Under the pieces are notes generated by a model. That model was not told the origin of the DNA. It did no database searches and saw nothing but the letters and a program-made list of their open reading frames with translations. Made by a program: the position numbers and the translations under genes. From Pseudobacter ginsenosidimutans (lineage in GTDB: Bacteria > Bacteroidota > Bacteroidia > Chitinophagales > Chitinophagaceae): a stretch of 64,000 nt of DNA. Shown here piece after piece: positions 57,045 to 64,000 of this stretch (the first letter of the stretch is position 1; each line of letters opens with the position of its first letter). The stretch is from assembly GCF_007970185.1 (NCBI RefSeq), contig NZ_CP042431.1:2852001-2916000 (forward strand), in the 5' to 3' direction.

Positions 57045-57776
57045 ATGCCTACCGTTCTAATTCTTGGCGCTGCTTCCGATATGGCTGTGGCAATAGCAAA
57101 GAAATACGCCTCCAAAGGATTCAATGTGCAACTGGCCGCCCGTAATACCGGCCGCCTGCAGGCACTGCAATCGGATATTGCTATCCGTTATAATGTACAA
57201 TGCAGCCTGCACGAATTCGATGCATTGAATTTTGAAAGTCACCAGTCTTTTTTCTACAATCTTGACCACAAGCCTGAAATAACTATTTGTGTTTTTGGCT
57301 ATCTGGGAGATAATGAGATTGCCCGGGCCAACTGGAATGAATCAGCGAAGATCATCAACACCAACTATACCGGGGCCGTGAGCATTCTTAATGTGGTCAG
57401 CAATTTTTATGCTGCACAGAAAAGCGGCACCATCGTGGGGATCAGCTCCGTGGCCGGCGAGCGCGGCAGGCAGAGTAATTACATGTACGGCAGTGCCAAA
57501 GCAGGTTTTACAGCCTATTTGTCTGGTTTGCGAAACCGGATGTTCCATGAAAACGTACATGTAGCAAGCGTACAACCAGGATTCGTGTACACGGCTATGA
57601 CTGCGAATATGAAACTGCCGCCATTGCTGACAGCAAAACCGGAAGATGTGGCCAATACAGTTTTCAATGCTGCAGCCAAAAAGAAGAATGTGGTGTATGT
57701 AAAATGGTTCTGGCGCTGGATCATGCTGATCATCAAATCGGTTCCGGAATTCATGTTCAAAAAATTAAAATTGTGA
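57045..57776 (+). CDS. Polyprenyl-phospho-2-keto-ribose reductase (DprE2-like SDR)
   Basis: The 243-residue short-chain dehydrogenase has N-terminal nucleotide site VLILGAASDMAVAIAKKYAS, catalytic Ser in VGISSVAGERGRQ, and Tyr/Lys in YGSAKAG. It should reduce the DprE1 keto product to polyprenyl-phospho-D-arabinofuranose, completing the epimerisation. It lies between DprE1 and the HAD gene, with which it overlaps by four bases (GTGA). The order UbiA-DprE1-DprE2 makes the pathway assignment firmer than the SDR fold alone would. Confidence 0.88.
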   Translation: MPTVLILGAASDMAVAIAKKYASKGFNVQLAARNTGRLQALQSDIAIRYNVQCSLHEFDALNFESHQSFFYNLDHKPEITICVFGYLGDNEIARANWNESAKIINTNYTGAVSILNVVSNFYAAQKSGTIVGISSVAGERGRQSNYMYGSAKAGFTAYLSGLRNRMFHENVHVASVQPGFVYTAMTANMKLPPLLTAKPEDVANTVFNAAAKKKNVVYVKWFWRWIMLIIKSVPEFMFKKLKL

Positions 57777-58366
57777 GCAGAAGGATCGCCTTTTTCGATT
57801 TCGATGGCACCATCACTACAAAGGATACCATGCTCAAAATGATCCGGTATACCTTCGGGCCCTGGAAATTCATGATCGGCTTTATGCTGAACAGCCCGTT
57901 CATTGTGGCATACAAGCTGGGCCTGATCAGTAATCATGTGGCCAAGCAACAGGTGTTGCGTTTCTTCTTTGGAAAGTTGAGCACAGAAAAATTCAATGCA
58001 CTTTGCCGTGAATATGCGGAGGAAGCCATTCCATTGGTTGTGAGAGCAAAGGCAATGAAAGAAATAGAATTATTGAAATTGAATGGCGCTGCGGTGATAG
58101 TGGTATCGGCCTCACCGGAGAACTGGCTGCAGCCCTGGTGCCATGCCAATGGTTTGCAATTGCTGGCCACGCGCATGCAGGTAAGCAATGGACGGATCAC
58201 CGGAAGAATAGAAGGACTGAATTGTCATGGTGTAGAAAAAGTGCGCCGCATCCGCGAAGCATTCGATCTTGCTCAATTTGATCATGTATACTGTTACGGA
58301 GACACAAACGGTGACAAGCCCATGCTGGAACTTGCCACCGTATCATTTTTTAAACCATTCCGTTAG
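57773..58366 (+). CDS. HAD-IB family phosphatase
   Basis: The 197-residue soluble hydrolase starts at GTG 57773, overlapping the DprE2 stop as GTGA. Motifs are I AFFDFDGTITTKDT (Asp9 and Asp11), II VVSASPE, and IV YGDTNGDKPML, as in the SerB-like IB group. It has a helical cap. Its place as last gene of the operon suggests it removes the 5-phosphate of phosphoribosyl-polyprenyl-phosphate before DprE1 acts; in mycobacteria an unrelated phosphatase is credited with this step. This role is inferred from context. Confidence 0.82.
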   Translation: MSRRIAFFDFDGTITTKDTMLKMIRYTFGPWKFMIGFMLNSPFIVAYKLGLISNHVAKQQVLRFFFGKLSTEKFNALCREYAEEAIPLVVRAKAMKEIELLKLNGAAVIVVSASPENWLQPWCHANGLQLLATRMQVSNGRITGRIEGLNCHGVEKVRRIREAFDLAQFDHVYCYGDTNGDKPMLELATVSFFKPFR

Positions 58367-58374
58367 AAGCACTA

Positions 58375-60276
58375 CTACTTCTTAACGATCTTTCTTACTT
58401 CGCGCCATCCATTTTCCCCGGTAATGGCCACCAGGTAAATGCCAGTGTTGATGTCGCGGGTATCAATATCGGCCATCAGCTGGTCCTGCTGTTTGGCGTA
58501 TTGTGATTGTTTGATCAGTCTTCCATCCATGCTCAGTATCCTTACAGTGAGCCTGCCGCGTTCCTGGTTGTTCACGGATACCCAAAGCGTTTGTTGTACG
58601 GGGTTAGGGAAGAATTCAGTATTCACGCTTAACTTATCCCTGTGTATGGGAACGATCTTTGAATACATTGGCTTACCTGCCGAGACTATTTTCAGCCGGT
58701 AGTATGATTGTCCGTTCACATGGAACCAGCTATAGGTTTGTTGCGGAACTTTTCCTGCGCTGCGCGTGGAATATACAGTGGCGAATTTTTTTCCATCATC
58801 ACTTGCTTCGATCTTGAATTGTTCATCGCCGGTTTCTTCGGAGGTGGTCCAGTTAAGCTGTGTGCCTGTTCCACTTGGGTAAGCAGTAAAGGCTTTCAGT
58901 TTAATGGGCAATACAATGGAGTTGGACTTCACCACAACAGTGTCTTTGGTGGTGGCGCCCAGGTTATCGGTTGTGGTCAGTTCAAATTTATAATCTCCGA
59001 TCAGCAGGTTGGAGATCTTAGGCGCTGAAGCATTGGCGTCTGAGAGAGAGTATACAGCAGGGCCCTCGATCTTATTCCAGCGATAGCTCACCACGGTGCC
59101 ATCCGGATCATAAGAGCTGCCTCCATTAAGATCTGCTTCGGCGATCAATACTTCCTGGTCTGGGCCGGCTTCGGTAACGGGAGGAATATTCGGAGCGGTG
59201 CCATTCACCACGGTGATGGTTACCTGATCTACTGACCAGTCTGCGCGATCGTCAACAGCTTTCAATTCGTATACATAAGTACCGGCTGAAGTGAGGTTCA
59301 CTACCCGCGTGAGGCCATCGGCGGATTCTGGTGTCATGATGGTTCCTACAGAAGGGCCTGATACTTTGCGCCAAAAGTATTTCACCAGTTTTCCGTCTTC
59401 ATCCTTTGAATACACGGCGCTGAGATTTACCTGGGGCCTGGCAGTGGAGATGGTTGCATCCGGCCCGGCATTGGCGACAGGCCTGCGGTTGACAGGCAGC
59501 GATTTATTTTGTCCCAGGAACCATTCATACAGATTAGGGTTCTGGTTATTGTGGGTCACGTCATATACGCGGCCCCAGATACCATGACCGCCGGTAGGCC
59601 AGATGGTCATGATAGGGTCCACTTTCGGACTACAATTGTTGCGGATATTGGTGATGCTGCCGATAGTACAGCTGACAGGAGCAGCACTGTTATCGTCATT
59701 TGCATGGAAGCTCCACATGGGCAGGTCTGCTTTGGCGATATTGCACCAGTCGGTACTCTGGCAGGCACCGCAACTGGTGGCGATAGCGGCAAATTGTCGT
59801 CCGTTGGATTCCGATGCTCCGCAATATGCCCAGGTTCCGCCGCCGCCCATACTGAGGCCGGTGAGGAAGATGCGATCGGTATCAACACTGAAATTGGCTT
59901 TGCCGTATTTGATCATTTCATCGATGATGAAATTCTGCCAGAAGCTGTAATAGTTCTCATTCAATTGTGGCATCAGAACGATAAAGGTTTCGGTCTTGCC
60001 ATTCCAGGTGAAGGTCATGTTATGCCCGTCGCGGATATTCCTTGGCAGGCCTTGCTCAAGCACACGTGACAAAGTGGTTGTACCATTCCCGCGCTCACCA
60101 TATCCGTGGAGGAAAACGATCATCGGGTATTTGACAGCCGGATCATAGTTCAGCGGTTTGAACTCATAGAAAGCGATGTCTTCATTGCTGCCTGTTTTCT
60201 TGATGGTTCTGGCTGTCAGTTGCGCGCTGGCTGTGGCAGTCACCAGCAGGCACAGGATTGCTAGTAAATTCTTCAT
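58375..60276 (-). CDS. Secreted alpha/beta-hydrolase esterase with PKD-like domains and T9SS type A tail
   Basis: The 633-residue protein has signal peptide MKNLLAILCLLVTATASAQ. An esterase domain (about 25-260) of the PHB-depolymerase / feruloyl-esterase kind shows IVFLHGYGERGNG, nucleophile Ser142 in LTGLSMGGGG, an acidic residue in HANDDNSAAP and the catalytic His in PTGGHGIWG. Two PKD-like domains follow (about 265-360; ADAGPDATIS-like NAGPDATIST, and EAGPDQEVLIAEADLNGGSS). A type A T9SS tail (FFPNPVQQTLWVSVN to the end) closes the protein. It is probably a surface polysaccharide or polyester esterase. Confidence 0.85.
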   Translation of the reverse strand: MKNLLAILCLLVTATASAQLTARTIKKTGSNEDIAFYEFKPLNYDPAVKYPMIVFLHGYGERGNGTTTLSRVLEQGLPRNIRDGHNMTFTWNGKTETFIVLMPQLNENYYSFWQNFIIDEMIKYGKANFSVDTDRIFLTGLSMGGGGTWAYCGASESNGRQFAAIATSCGACQSTDWCNIAKADLPMWSFHANDDNSAAPVSCTIGSITNIRNNCSPKVDPIMTIWPTGGHGIWGRVYDVTHNNQNPNLYEWFLGQNKSLPVNRRPVANAGPDATISTARPQVNLSAVYSKDEDGKLVKYFWRKVSGPSVGTIMTPESADGLTRVVNLTSAGTYVYELKAVDDRADWSVDQVTITVVNGTAPNIPPVTEAGPDQEVLIAEADLNGGSSYDPDGTVVSYRWNKIEGPAVYSLSDANASAPKISNLLIGDYKFELTTTDNLGATTKDTVVVKSNSIVLPIKLKAFTAYPSGTGTQLNWTTSEETGDEQFKIEASDDGKKFATVYSTRSAGKVPQQTYSWFHVNGQSYYRLKIVSAGKPMYSKIVPIHRDKLSVNTEFFPNPVQQTLWVSVNNQERGRLTVRILSMDGRLIKQSQYAKQQDQLMADIDTRDINTGIYLVAITGENGWREVRKIVKK

Positions 60277-60788
60277 GAGGTTCGGATTAAGAGAGTTAAA
60301 AGGGCTGTGCTAACGGTAAGGAACAATCGAAAATAACGGGTACAGTAACAGGAAAGCGGAATTGCTTAGCCGGGAGGCTGATAGATACCATAATAATAGG
60401 TGCAGAGCAAACAGCGGATCGGGTATTGTTTGGTCTTCATAGGGATTAAATTGTACAGAAATAGCAACAATTACTATACCATTAGCCCGGAAACCGGCCT
60501 CCATTGCGGAAAGCAGGCGAAAATCGAGTGTTTCTGCGGGAATTCATTCTCGGGCTTTTCCGGCGGTTATTACCTGCAGGATCTCGTAGATATGACATGT
60601 AAATATTGCAGGCTGGCAGTTGATTGCTTTAATCCTGATTTAATAAGGGCTTGCTTTGATGGCGGATCAGGCCCTGTTTTTTAAGTCCGTTTTAATGTCT
60701 GTTAGTGGACTGTTAAGCTCAGAACCAACTGATTAAACAGGCATTGGCTTTGTGCAGTCTAAAGGGAGACTTTTAAAAAAACAGGATT
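60277..60788. other. Intergenic region, about 0.5 kb
   Basis: This gap lies between the leftward esterase and the rightward DUF4136 gene, which diverge. It holds one doubtful small ORF (60400-60684), listed separately. An AT-rich stretch precedes the DUF4136 start, with GGGAGA about 25 bases upstream. No tRNA, small RNA or long repeat was recognised. Confidence 0.5.
60400..60684 (+). CDS. Doubtful small cysteine-rich ORF (94 aa)
   Basis: The frame encodes ten Cys, including ECFC and TCKYC, in a pattern that could be a zinc-binding knuckle. Codon choice is roughly like that of genuine genes. I recognise no family, no ribosome-binding site is clear, and the N-terminal part may be non-coding (an alternative start could lie later). 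It may be a chance frame or a gene remnant. Confidence 0.25.
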   Translation: MQSKQRIGYCLVFIGIKLYRNSNNYYTISPETGLHCGKQAKIECFCGNSFSGFSGGYYLQDLVDMTCKYCRLAVDCFNPDLIRACFDGGSGPVF

Positions 60789-61424
60789 ATGAAAAATTTC
60801 ATCTTAACCATTGGAATAGCGGCTTCGTCCATGCTTGTTCTGGCTGGATGTACCAAAGACCCGCTCGATAACATGTCAGAGGAAGAAAGCAGGATCTATA
60901 TCACCAATCACGATAGTACCGCTGCCTTTTCTTCTTATTCAACATTCAGTGTGGCCGACTCTGTGGCCGTGATCGATAATAATAAACTGTCCGAGAAATC
61001 ATTGTCGGATGTAGATGCGGCGTTCATCGCAGCTGTTAAGAAACAATTGCAGGACAGAGGCTATACGCTCGTAGCCAAAGATGCGGACCCTGATCTGGGT
61101 ATCAATATCAACCGCATTTACAATACCTATTCCGGTATTGTTAGTTATCCTGACTATTGGGGTGGGTATCCCGGCATCTGGGATCCCTGGTACTGGGGCT
61201 ATCCTGGTTACGGTTATTACTGGCCTGGCTTCTATGGAGTATACTCCATTAAGGAAGGAGCACTCTCCATCGATGCACTTGACCTGAAGAATGCGGACAA
61301 AGACAATAAGATCCACGGTGTGTGGAATGGTTTGATCCGTGGTTCCGGCATCTTCCGTCCGGGTGCAGGCGATAGCCAGATCAAAGCCCTTTTCGATCAG
61401 TCACCTTACTTCAAAAGAAGCTAA
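60789..61424 (+). CDS. DUF4136 lipoprotein
   Basis: The 211-residue lipoprotein has a lipobox at MLVLAGC (Cys21). The DUF4136 core runs from FSSYSTFSVADSV through VDAAFIAAVKKQLQDRGYTL and DPDLGININRIYNTY to GALSIDALDLKNADKDNKIH. An unusual Gly/Tyr/Trp-rich insert (DYWGGYPGIWDPWYWGYPGY) sits between the strands. It probably stays in the outer membrane on the periplasmic side. It is followed after 38 bases by an outer-membrane barrel gene, so the two likely act together. The function of the family is unknown. Confidence 0.85.
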   Translation: MKNFILTIGIAASSMLVLAGCTKDPLDNMSEEESRIYITNHDSTAAFSSYSTFSVADSVAVIDNNKLSEKSLSDVDAAFIAAVKKQLQDRGYTLVAKDADPDLGININRIYNTYSGIVSYPDYWGGYPGIWDPWYWGYPGYGYYWPGFYGVYSIKEGALSIDALDLKNADKDNKIHGVWNGLIRGSGIFRPGAGDSQIKALFDQSPYFKRS

Positions 61425-61462
61425 CCAGGTGAACAATTGTTGAACTGAAAAAATTTAGCATC

Positions 61463-62092
61463 ATGAAAAAGATCAGCATTATTGCTTCGATGATAGCCGG
61501 TGCACTGCTCGTTACCCTGTTGCCTCATCAAAGCCAGGCACAGCAAGGTGTCACCAAATTGAATATCGGCTACAATATCGCTTCTCCGCTGGGCTCATTT
61601 AAAGATGAGGTGAACAAAACCTCTTTCCGCGGATGGACAGCCAACGTACTGTATGGCGTAACCGATAAGATCTCTGTAGGTCTGGGAACCGGTTACCAGG
61701 ACTTCTACCAGAAATATCCCCGCGCCAATTACAAGCTGGTGGAAGGTGGCGATATCTCTGCTGTAGTGAGTAATTCCATTCAGGTAGTACCGATCCTGGC
61801 AACAGGTCAGTACAACTTCCTTCCTGAAGGACCCGTTCAGCCCTATGCAGGTGTTGGAGTAGGAGGTAACCTGGTATTCTATCGCCAGTTCCTGGGAGAA
61901 TTCTCCAGCAGCAAAACCAAATTCGGATTTGCTGTAAGACCTGAAGCAGGTGTGTATATTCCATTTGGAAGGAATAGTCGATCAGGCATCACCGTTAATG
62001 CGAACTATAATTATATGCCATTCAATTATAATGGCGTGAAGCAGTTGAGTAACTGGGGCGGTGGAGTTGGTGTGAAGTTTCCATTAGAGTAG
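61463..62092 (+). CDS. Outer-membrane beta-barrel protein
   Basis: The 209-residue protein has signal peptide MKKISIIASMIAGALLVTLL ending QSQAQ. An eight-stranded barrel is predicted from alternating strands: VTKLNIGYNIASPLGSF, KISVGLGTGYQDFY, VQPYAGVGVGGNLVFYRQFL, FGFAVRPEAGVYIPFG, ending WGGGVGVKFPLE. This is the OMP_b-brl type. It is second in an operon with the DUF4136 lipoprotein. No enzyme or receptor motif is visible. Confidence 0.8.
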   Translation: MKKISIIASMIAGALLVTLLPHQSQAQQGVTKLNIGYNIASPLGSFKDEVNKTSFRGWTANVLYGVTDKISVGLGTGYQDFYQKYPRANYKLVEGGDISAVVSNSIQVVPILATGQYNFLPEGPVQPYAGVGVGGNLVFYRQFLGEFSSSKTKFGFAVRPEAGVYIPFGRNSRSGITVNANYNYMPFNYNGVKQLSNWGGGVGVKFPLE

Positions 62093-62103
62093 TTGCCGCC
62101 TCT

Positions 62104-62236
62104 TGATATAAAAAATCCGGCTGTAAAACGAACCGCGCGGGAGGAGTGATGATTGAACTGTAGTTGGTGTGGTTGGATTGTGATAAATAATTTGGCTCCT
62201 TCGCTTACGTTTTCAAGGCCGGAGTTTTTTATATCA
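62104..62236. ncRNA. Long intergenic hairpin (possible structured RNA or MITE-like repeat)
   Basis: The left arm 62104-62130 (TGATATAAAAAATCCGGCTG...) and right arm 62208-62236 are near-perfect inverted repeats of about 28 bases with a ~77-nt loop. Pairing continues imperfectly inward (GGAGGAG against CTCCTT). It starts 12 bases after the barrel gene's stop and precedes the terminator at 62303. It may be a 3' UTR structure, a small RNA or the terminal repeats of a tiny mobile element. No target-site duplication was recognised. Confidence 0.35.
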
Positions 62237-62302
62237 CTCGGCTGATGTGCCGGAAAGTGCAGCAGTTCTTAGTGAAGAATGAAAGTTTCCGGATGAATGG
62301 AT

Positions 62303-62324
62303 AAAGCCCGCAGCAGCGGGCTTT
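62303..62324 (+). terminator. Rho-independent terminator
   Basis: AAAGCCCGC / GCGGGCTTT stem with a 4-nt loop, followed by a T-rich stretch (TTTTGTGTTTG). It ends transcription from the DUF4136/barrel operon. Confidence 0.8.
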
Positions 62325-62436
62325 TGTGTTTGAAAGGTTGTCCTGATTTATAATTCAGTACAAGCCTTACACCTACAGTACTTCCGGCGGGAACTCATTT
62401 GAGTAGCTTTGCGTATTCAGTAAATACGTAGCCCAA

Positions 62437-64000
62437 ATGCAATTAATAAACACCCGGAACATCTTGCCTGTATCATATCAAACTCCTTTCAATTCATTTT
62501 TTTTCAACAGGAAATTATTAGCAGGATGCATGTTTGCCATTGCATCGCTGTGCTTTTGTTTGCAGGTGCAGGCTCAGTCATGGGATAAAATGACAGAAGG
62601 CCACGACCGGAATGATATCCTGATGGCAGATGATCTGAAAGGATGGAATGTTGGCGCCAATGGTGTGATTGCCTATACCATTAATGGTGGCGTAAGGTGG
62701 AACTACCAGCCATCAGGCACGTATGAAACCCTGAACCGGATCTGGAGATTCAATGACAATGATATCTGGGTAGCAGGTAACAATGGCACTATCCTCCACT
62801 GGAACGGACAGGCATGGAGTACGCAAACATCCGGCGTTACCACCAATCTCACTGCTATCTGGGGTACAGATCCCAGTCATATCTGGGTGGCGGGCGCGAA
62901 TGGTCTGATTCTTTTCTGGAATGGCAGCAGCTGGGCAACGCAAACATCGGGAACAACTGTTCGTCTCACTGGTATCTCCGGAACCGATGCCAGTAATGTT
63001 TGGGTATCCGGAGAGTCCGGCACCATCCTCAAATGGGACGGTAGCAGCTGGACGCCGCAATCTTCGGGCACGGGCAATCACCTCAATGATATATGGGCAT
63101 TCGATAATGATCATTTATGGGCAGTGGGTATATCAGGCACGGTATTGAAGTTCGATGGTACTTCATGGTCCCGCCAATCAGCCAATGCTGCCGGTGTGAT
63201 TATGCGTGTAACTGGAACTTCCGCTACCAATGTATGGCTTGTAATTCAGGAAGGTGGCGTAATTCAATATAACGGAACTTTCTGGATAAGCCGTAATGCG
63301 ATTGCCGGATTGAGTAGTGTATCCGTAATTGCTGCCAACAAAGTTTGGATCGCCGCTGCCAATGGCATGGTGCTCAAGTATAGCGGATCAGGCTTTTCCA
63401 TTCAAACAGAATCATTGGGTGATAATACCATCGCCATCTGGGGTACCAGTTCCACTAATATATGGGTTGCCAATCAAACTGACGTTCTTCAGAAATGGGA
63501 TGGAACTTCCTGGACCAGGTATAATACTCCGTTTCTGGGTAAATATAAAAGCCTCTGGGGCTATAGTAATACTGAGTTCTACGGCGCTTCCCATACCGGC
63601 AATATTATTTTGAAAAGTTTTGATTGGGTAGGCATGAATTTGTTCACCATGCATAATCTCAATTGTGTATGGGGATTGAATCAAACCTTTGTTTGGGCTG
63701 TGGGTGATAATGGTACGGTCAGAAAACGTGCAGTTCCTTACTGGGATGCCTATTATGCAGGCCCCGATCATTTGTATAAGATCTGGGGCACAGATGGGAA
63801 CAATATTTGGACGGTTGGCGCCAATGGTGGTATCTACAAGTTGACTGGAACAACTTTTACAAGAGAGGCTTCAGGAGTAAGCCAGCAACTGAATGCCATT
63901 CACGGAACAGATGCCAATAATGTTTGGGTAGCAGGAAAAGCCGGCACCATCCTGCATTGGGATGGCAGCACCTGGACGCAAATTGTTTCCGGTACAACCG
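62437..64000 (+). CDS. Secreted tandem-repeat beta-propeller protein (3' end outside window)
   Basis: The frame starts at ATG 62437 and is open to the end of the window (over 520 residues). After a longer N-terminal leader with a hydrophobic segment (CMFAIASLCFCLQVQAQ) come at least ten repeats of about 40 residues. The pattern is I-W-G-T-x2-x-N-I-W-V-A-G-x-N-G-T-I-L-x-W-D-G-S-x-W-T-x-Q-x-S-G-T, for example NIWTVGANGGIYKLTGTTF and NVWVAGKAGTILHWDGSTW. These fit a YCF48/BNR-like propeller fold. A T9SS tail may follow outside the window. It may bind carbohydrate or protein at the surface; no catalytic motif was seen. Confidence 0.75.
   Translation, partial: MQLINTRNILPVSYQTPFNSFFFNRKLLAGCMFAIASLCFCLQVQAQSWDKMTEGHDRNDILMADDLKGWNVGANGVIAYTINGGVRWNYQPSGTYETLNRIWRFNDNDIWVAGNNGTILHWNGQAWSTQTSGVTTNLTAIWGTDPSHIWVAGANGLILFWNGSSWATQTSGTTVRLTGISGTDASNVWVSGESGTILKWDGSSWTPQSSGTGNHLNDIWAFDNDHLWAVGISGTVLKFDGTSWSRQSANAAGVIMRVTGTSATNVWLVIQEGGVIQYNGTFWISRNAIAGLSSVSVIAANKVWIAAANGMVLKYSGSGFSIQTESLGDNTIAIWGTSSTNIWVANQTDVLQKWDGTSWTRYNTPFLGKYKSLWGYSNTEFYGASHTGNIILKSFDWVGMNLFTMHNLNCVWGLNQTFVWAVGDNGTVRKRAVPYWDAYYAGPDHLYKIWGTDGNNIWTVGANGGIYKLTGTTFTREASGVSQQLNAIHGTDANNVWVAGKAGTILHWDGSTWTQIVSGTT

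Overview
The window looks like a chromosomal segment of a Gram-negative Bacteroidota, most like the Chitinophagaceae. The signs are SusC/SusD pairs with FecR and ECF sigma regulators, type IX secretion (T9SS) sorting tails of both types, a PorP/SprF protein, LytTR regulators, DUF4302 and DUF4136 lipoproteins and TlpA-fold thioredoxins. No rRNA, tRNA, CRISPR array, integrase or transposase was seen. The genus cannot be named from this sequence.

Layout. 1-1750: three damaged genes in a row. They are a TlpA thioredoxin with a C-terminal frameshift, the 3' end of a beta-propeller gene and the 3' end of a CBS-tailed (probably ClC channel) gene. The last two look like a divergent pair that lost both 5' halves in one deletion. 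1768-8547 (minus): bestrophin, universal stress protein, an OmpR-type two-component pair, a small unknown protein, and a groES-groEL-hsp20 operon that may be an accessory chaperonin set. 8799-17150 (minus): ECF sigma, FecR, STN-SusC, SusD, TlpA. 17302-29092 (plus): a head-to-head second set of ECF sigma, FecR, STN-SusC and SusD, followed by a zinc metallohydrolase lipoprotein, two DUF4302 lipoproteins and an isoaspartyl peptidase. This set looks like a peptide or protein scavenging system. 29159-41759: a T9SS cargo with GLUG-like repeats, an SGNH hydrolase, a repeat protein, an HTH regulator, a PQQ-type propeller, a choloylglycine-hydrolase-family enzyme, twin small membrane proteins, two LytTR regulators and an OmpA-like protein.

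41756-45942: a NarL-type response regulator and a histidine kinase whose sensory half is an AraC/OruR-type transcription factor with a truncated DNA-binding domain, then a methyltransferase and cardiolipin synthase, packed with almost no intergenic DNA. 45979-50821: a PorP/SprF protein and a giant PKD/SBBP protein with a type B T9SS tail. 50894-52984: RecG. 53032-58366: a GT-C-like membrane protein diverging from a UbiA / DprE1 / DprE2 / HAD phosphatase operon. This is a complete-looking pathway to polyprenyl-phospho-D-arabinofuranose, best known from mycobacteria. 58375-64000: a T9SS esterase, a DUF4136 lipoprotein with an outer-membrane barrel protein, a long intergenic hairpin, and the start of a secreted tandem-repeat propeller that runs off the window.

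The most noteworthy items are the AraC-kinase fusion, the arabinofuranose-donor operon with an alanine at the position of the benzothiazinone-target cysteine of DprE1, the accessory heat-shock operon with an inverted repeat upstream and no visible CIRCE, and the fossil deletion junction near position 1330.
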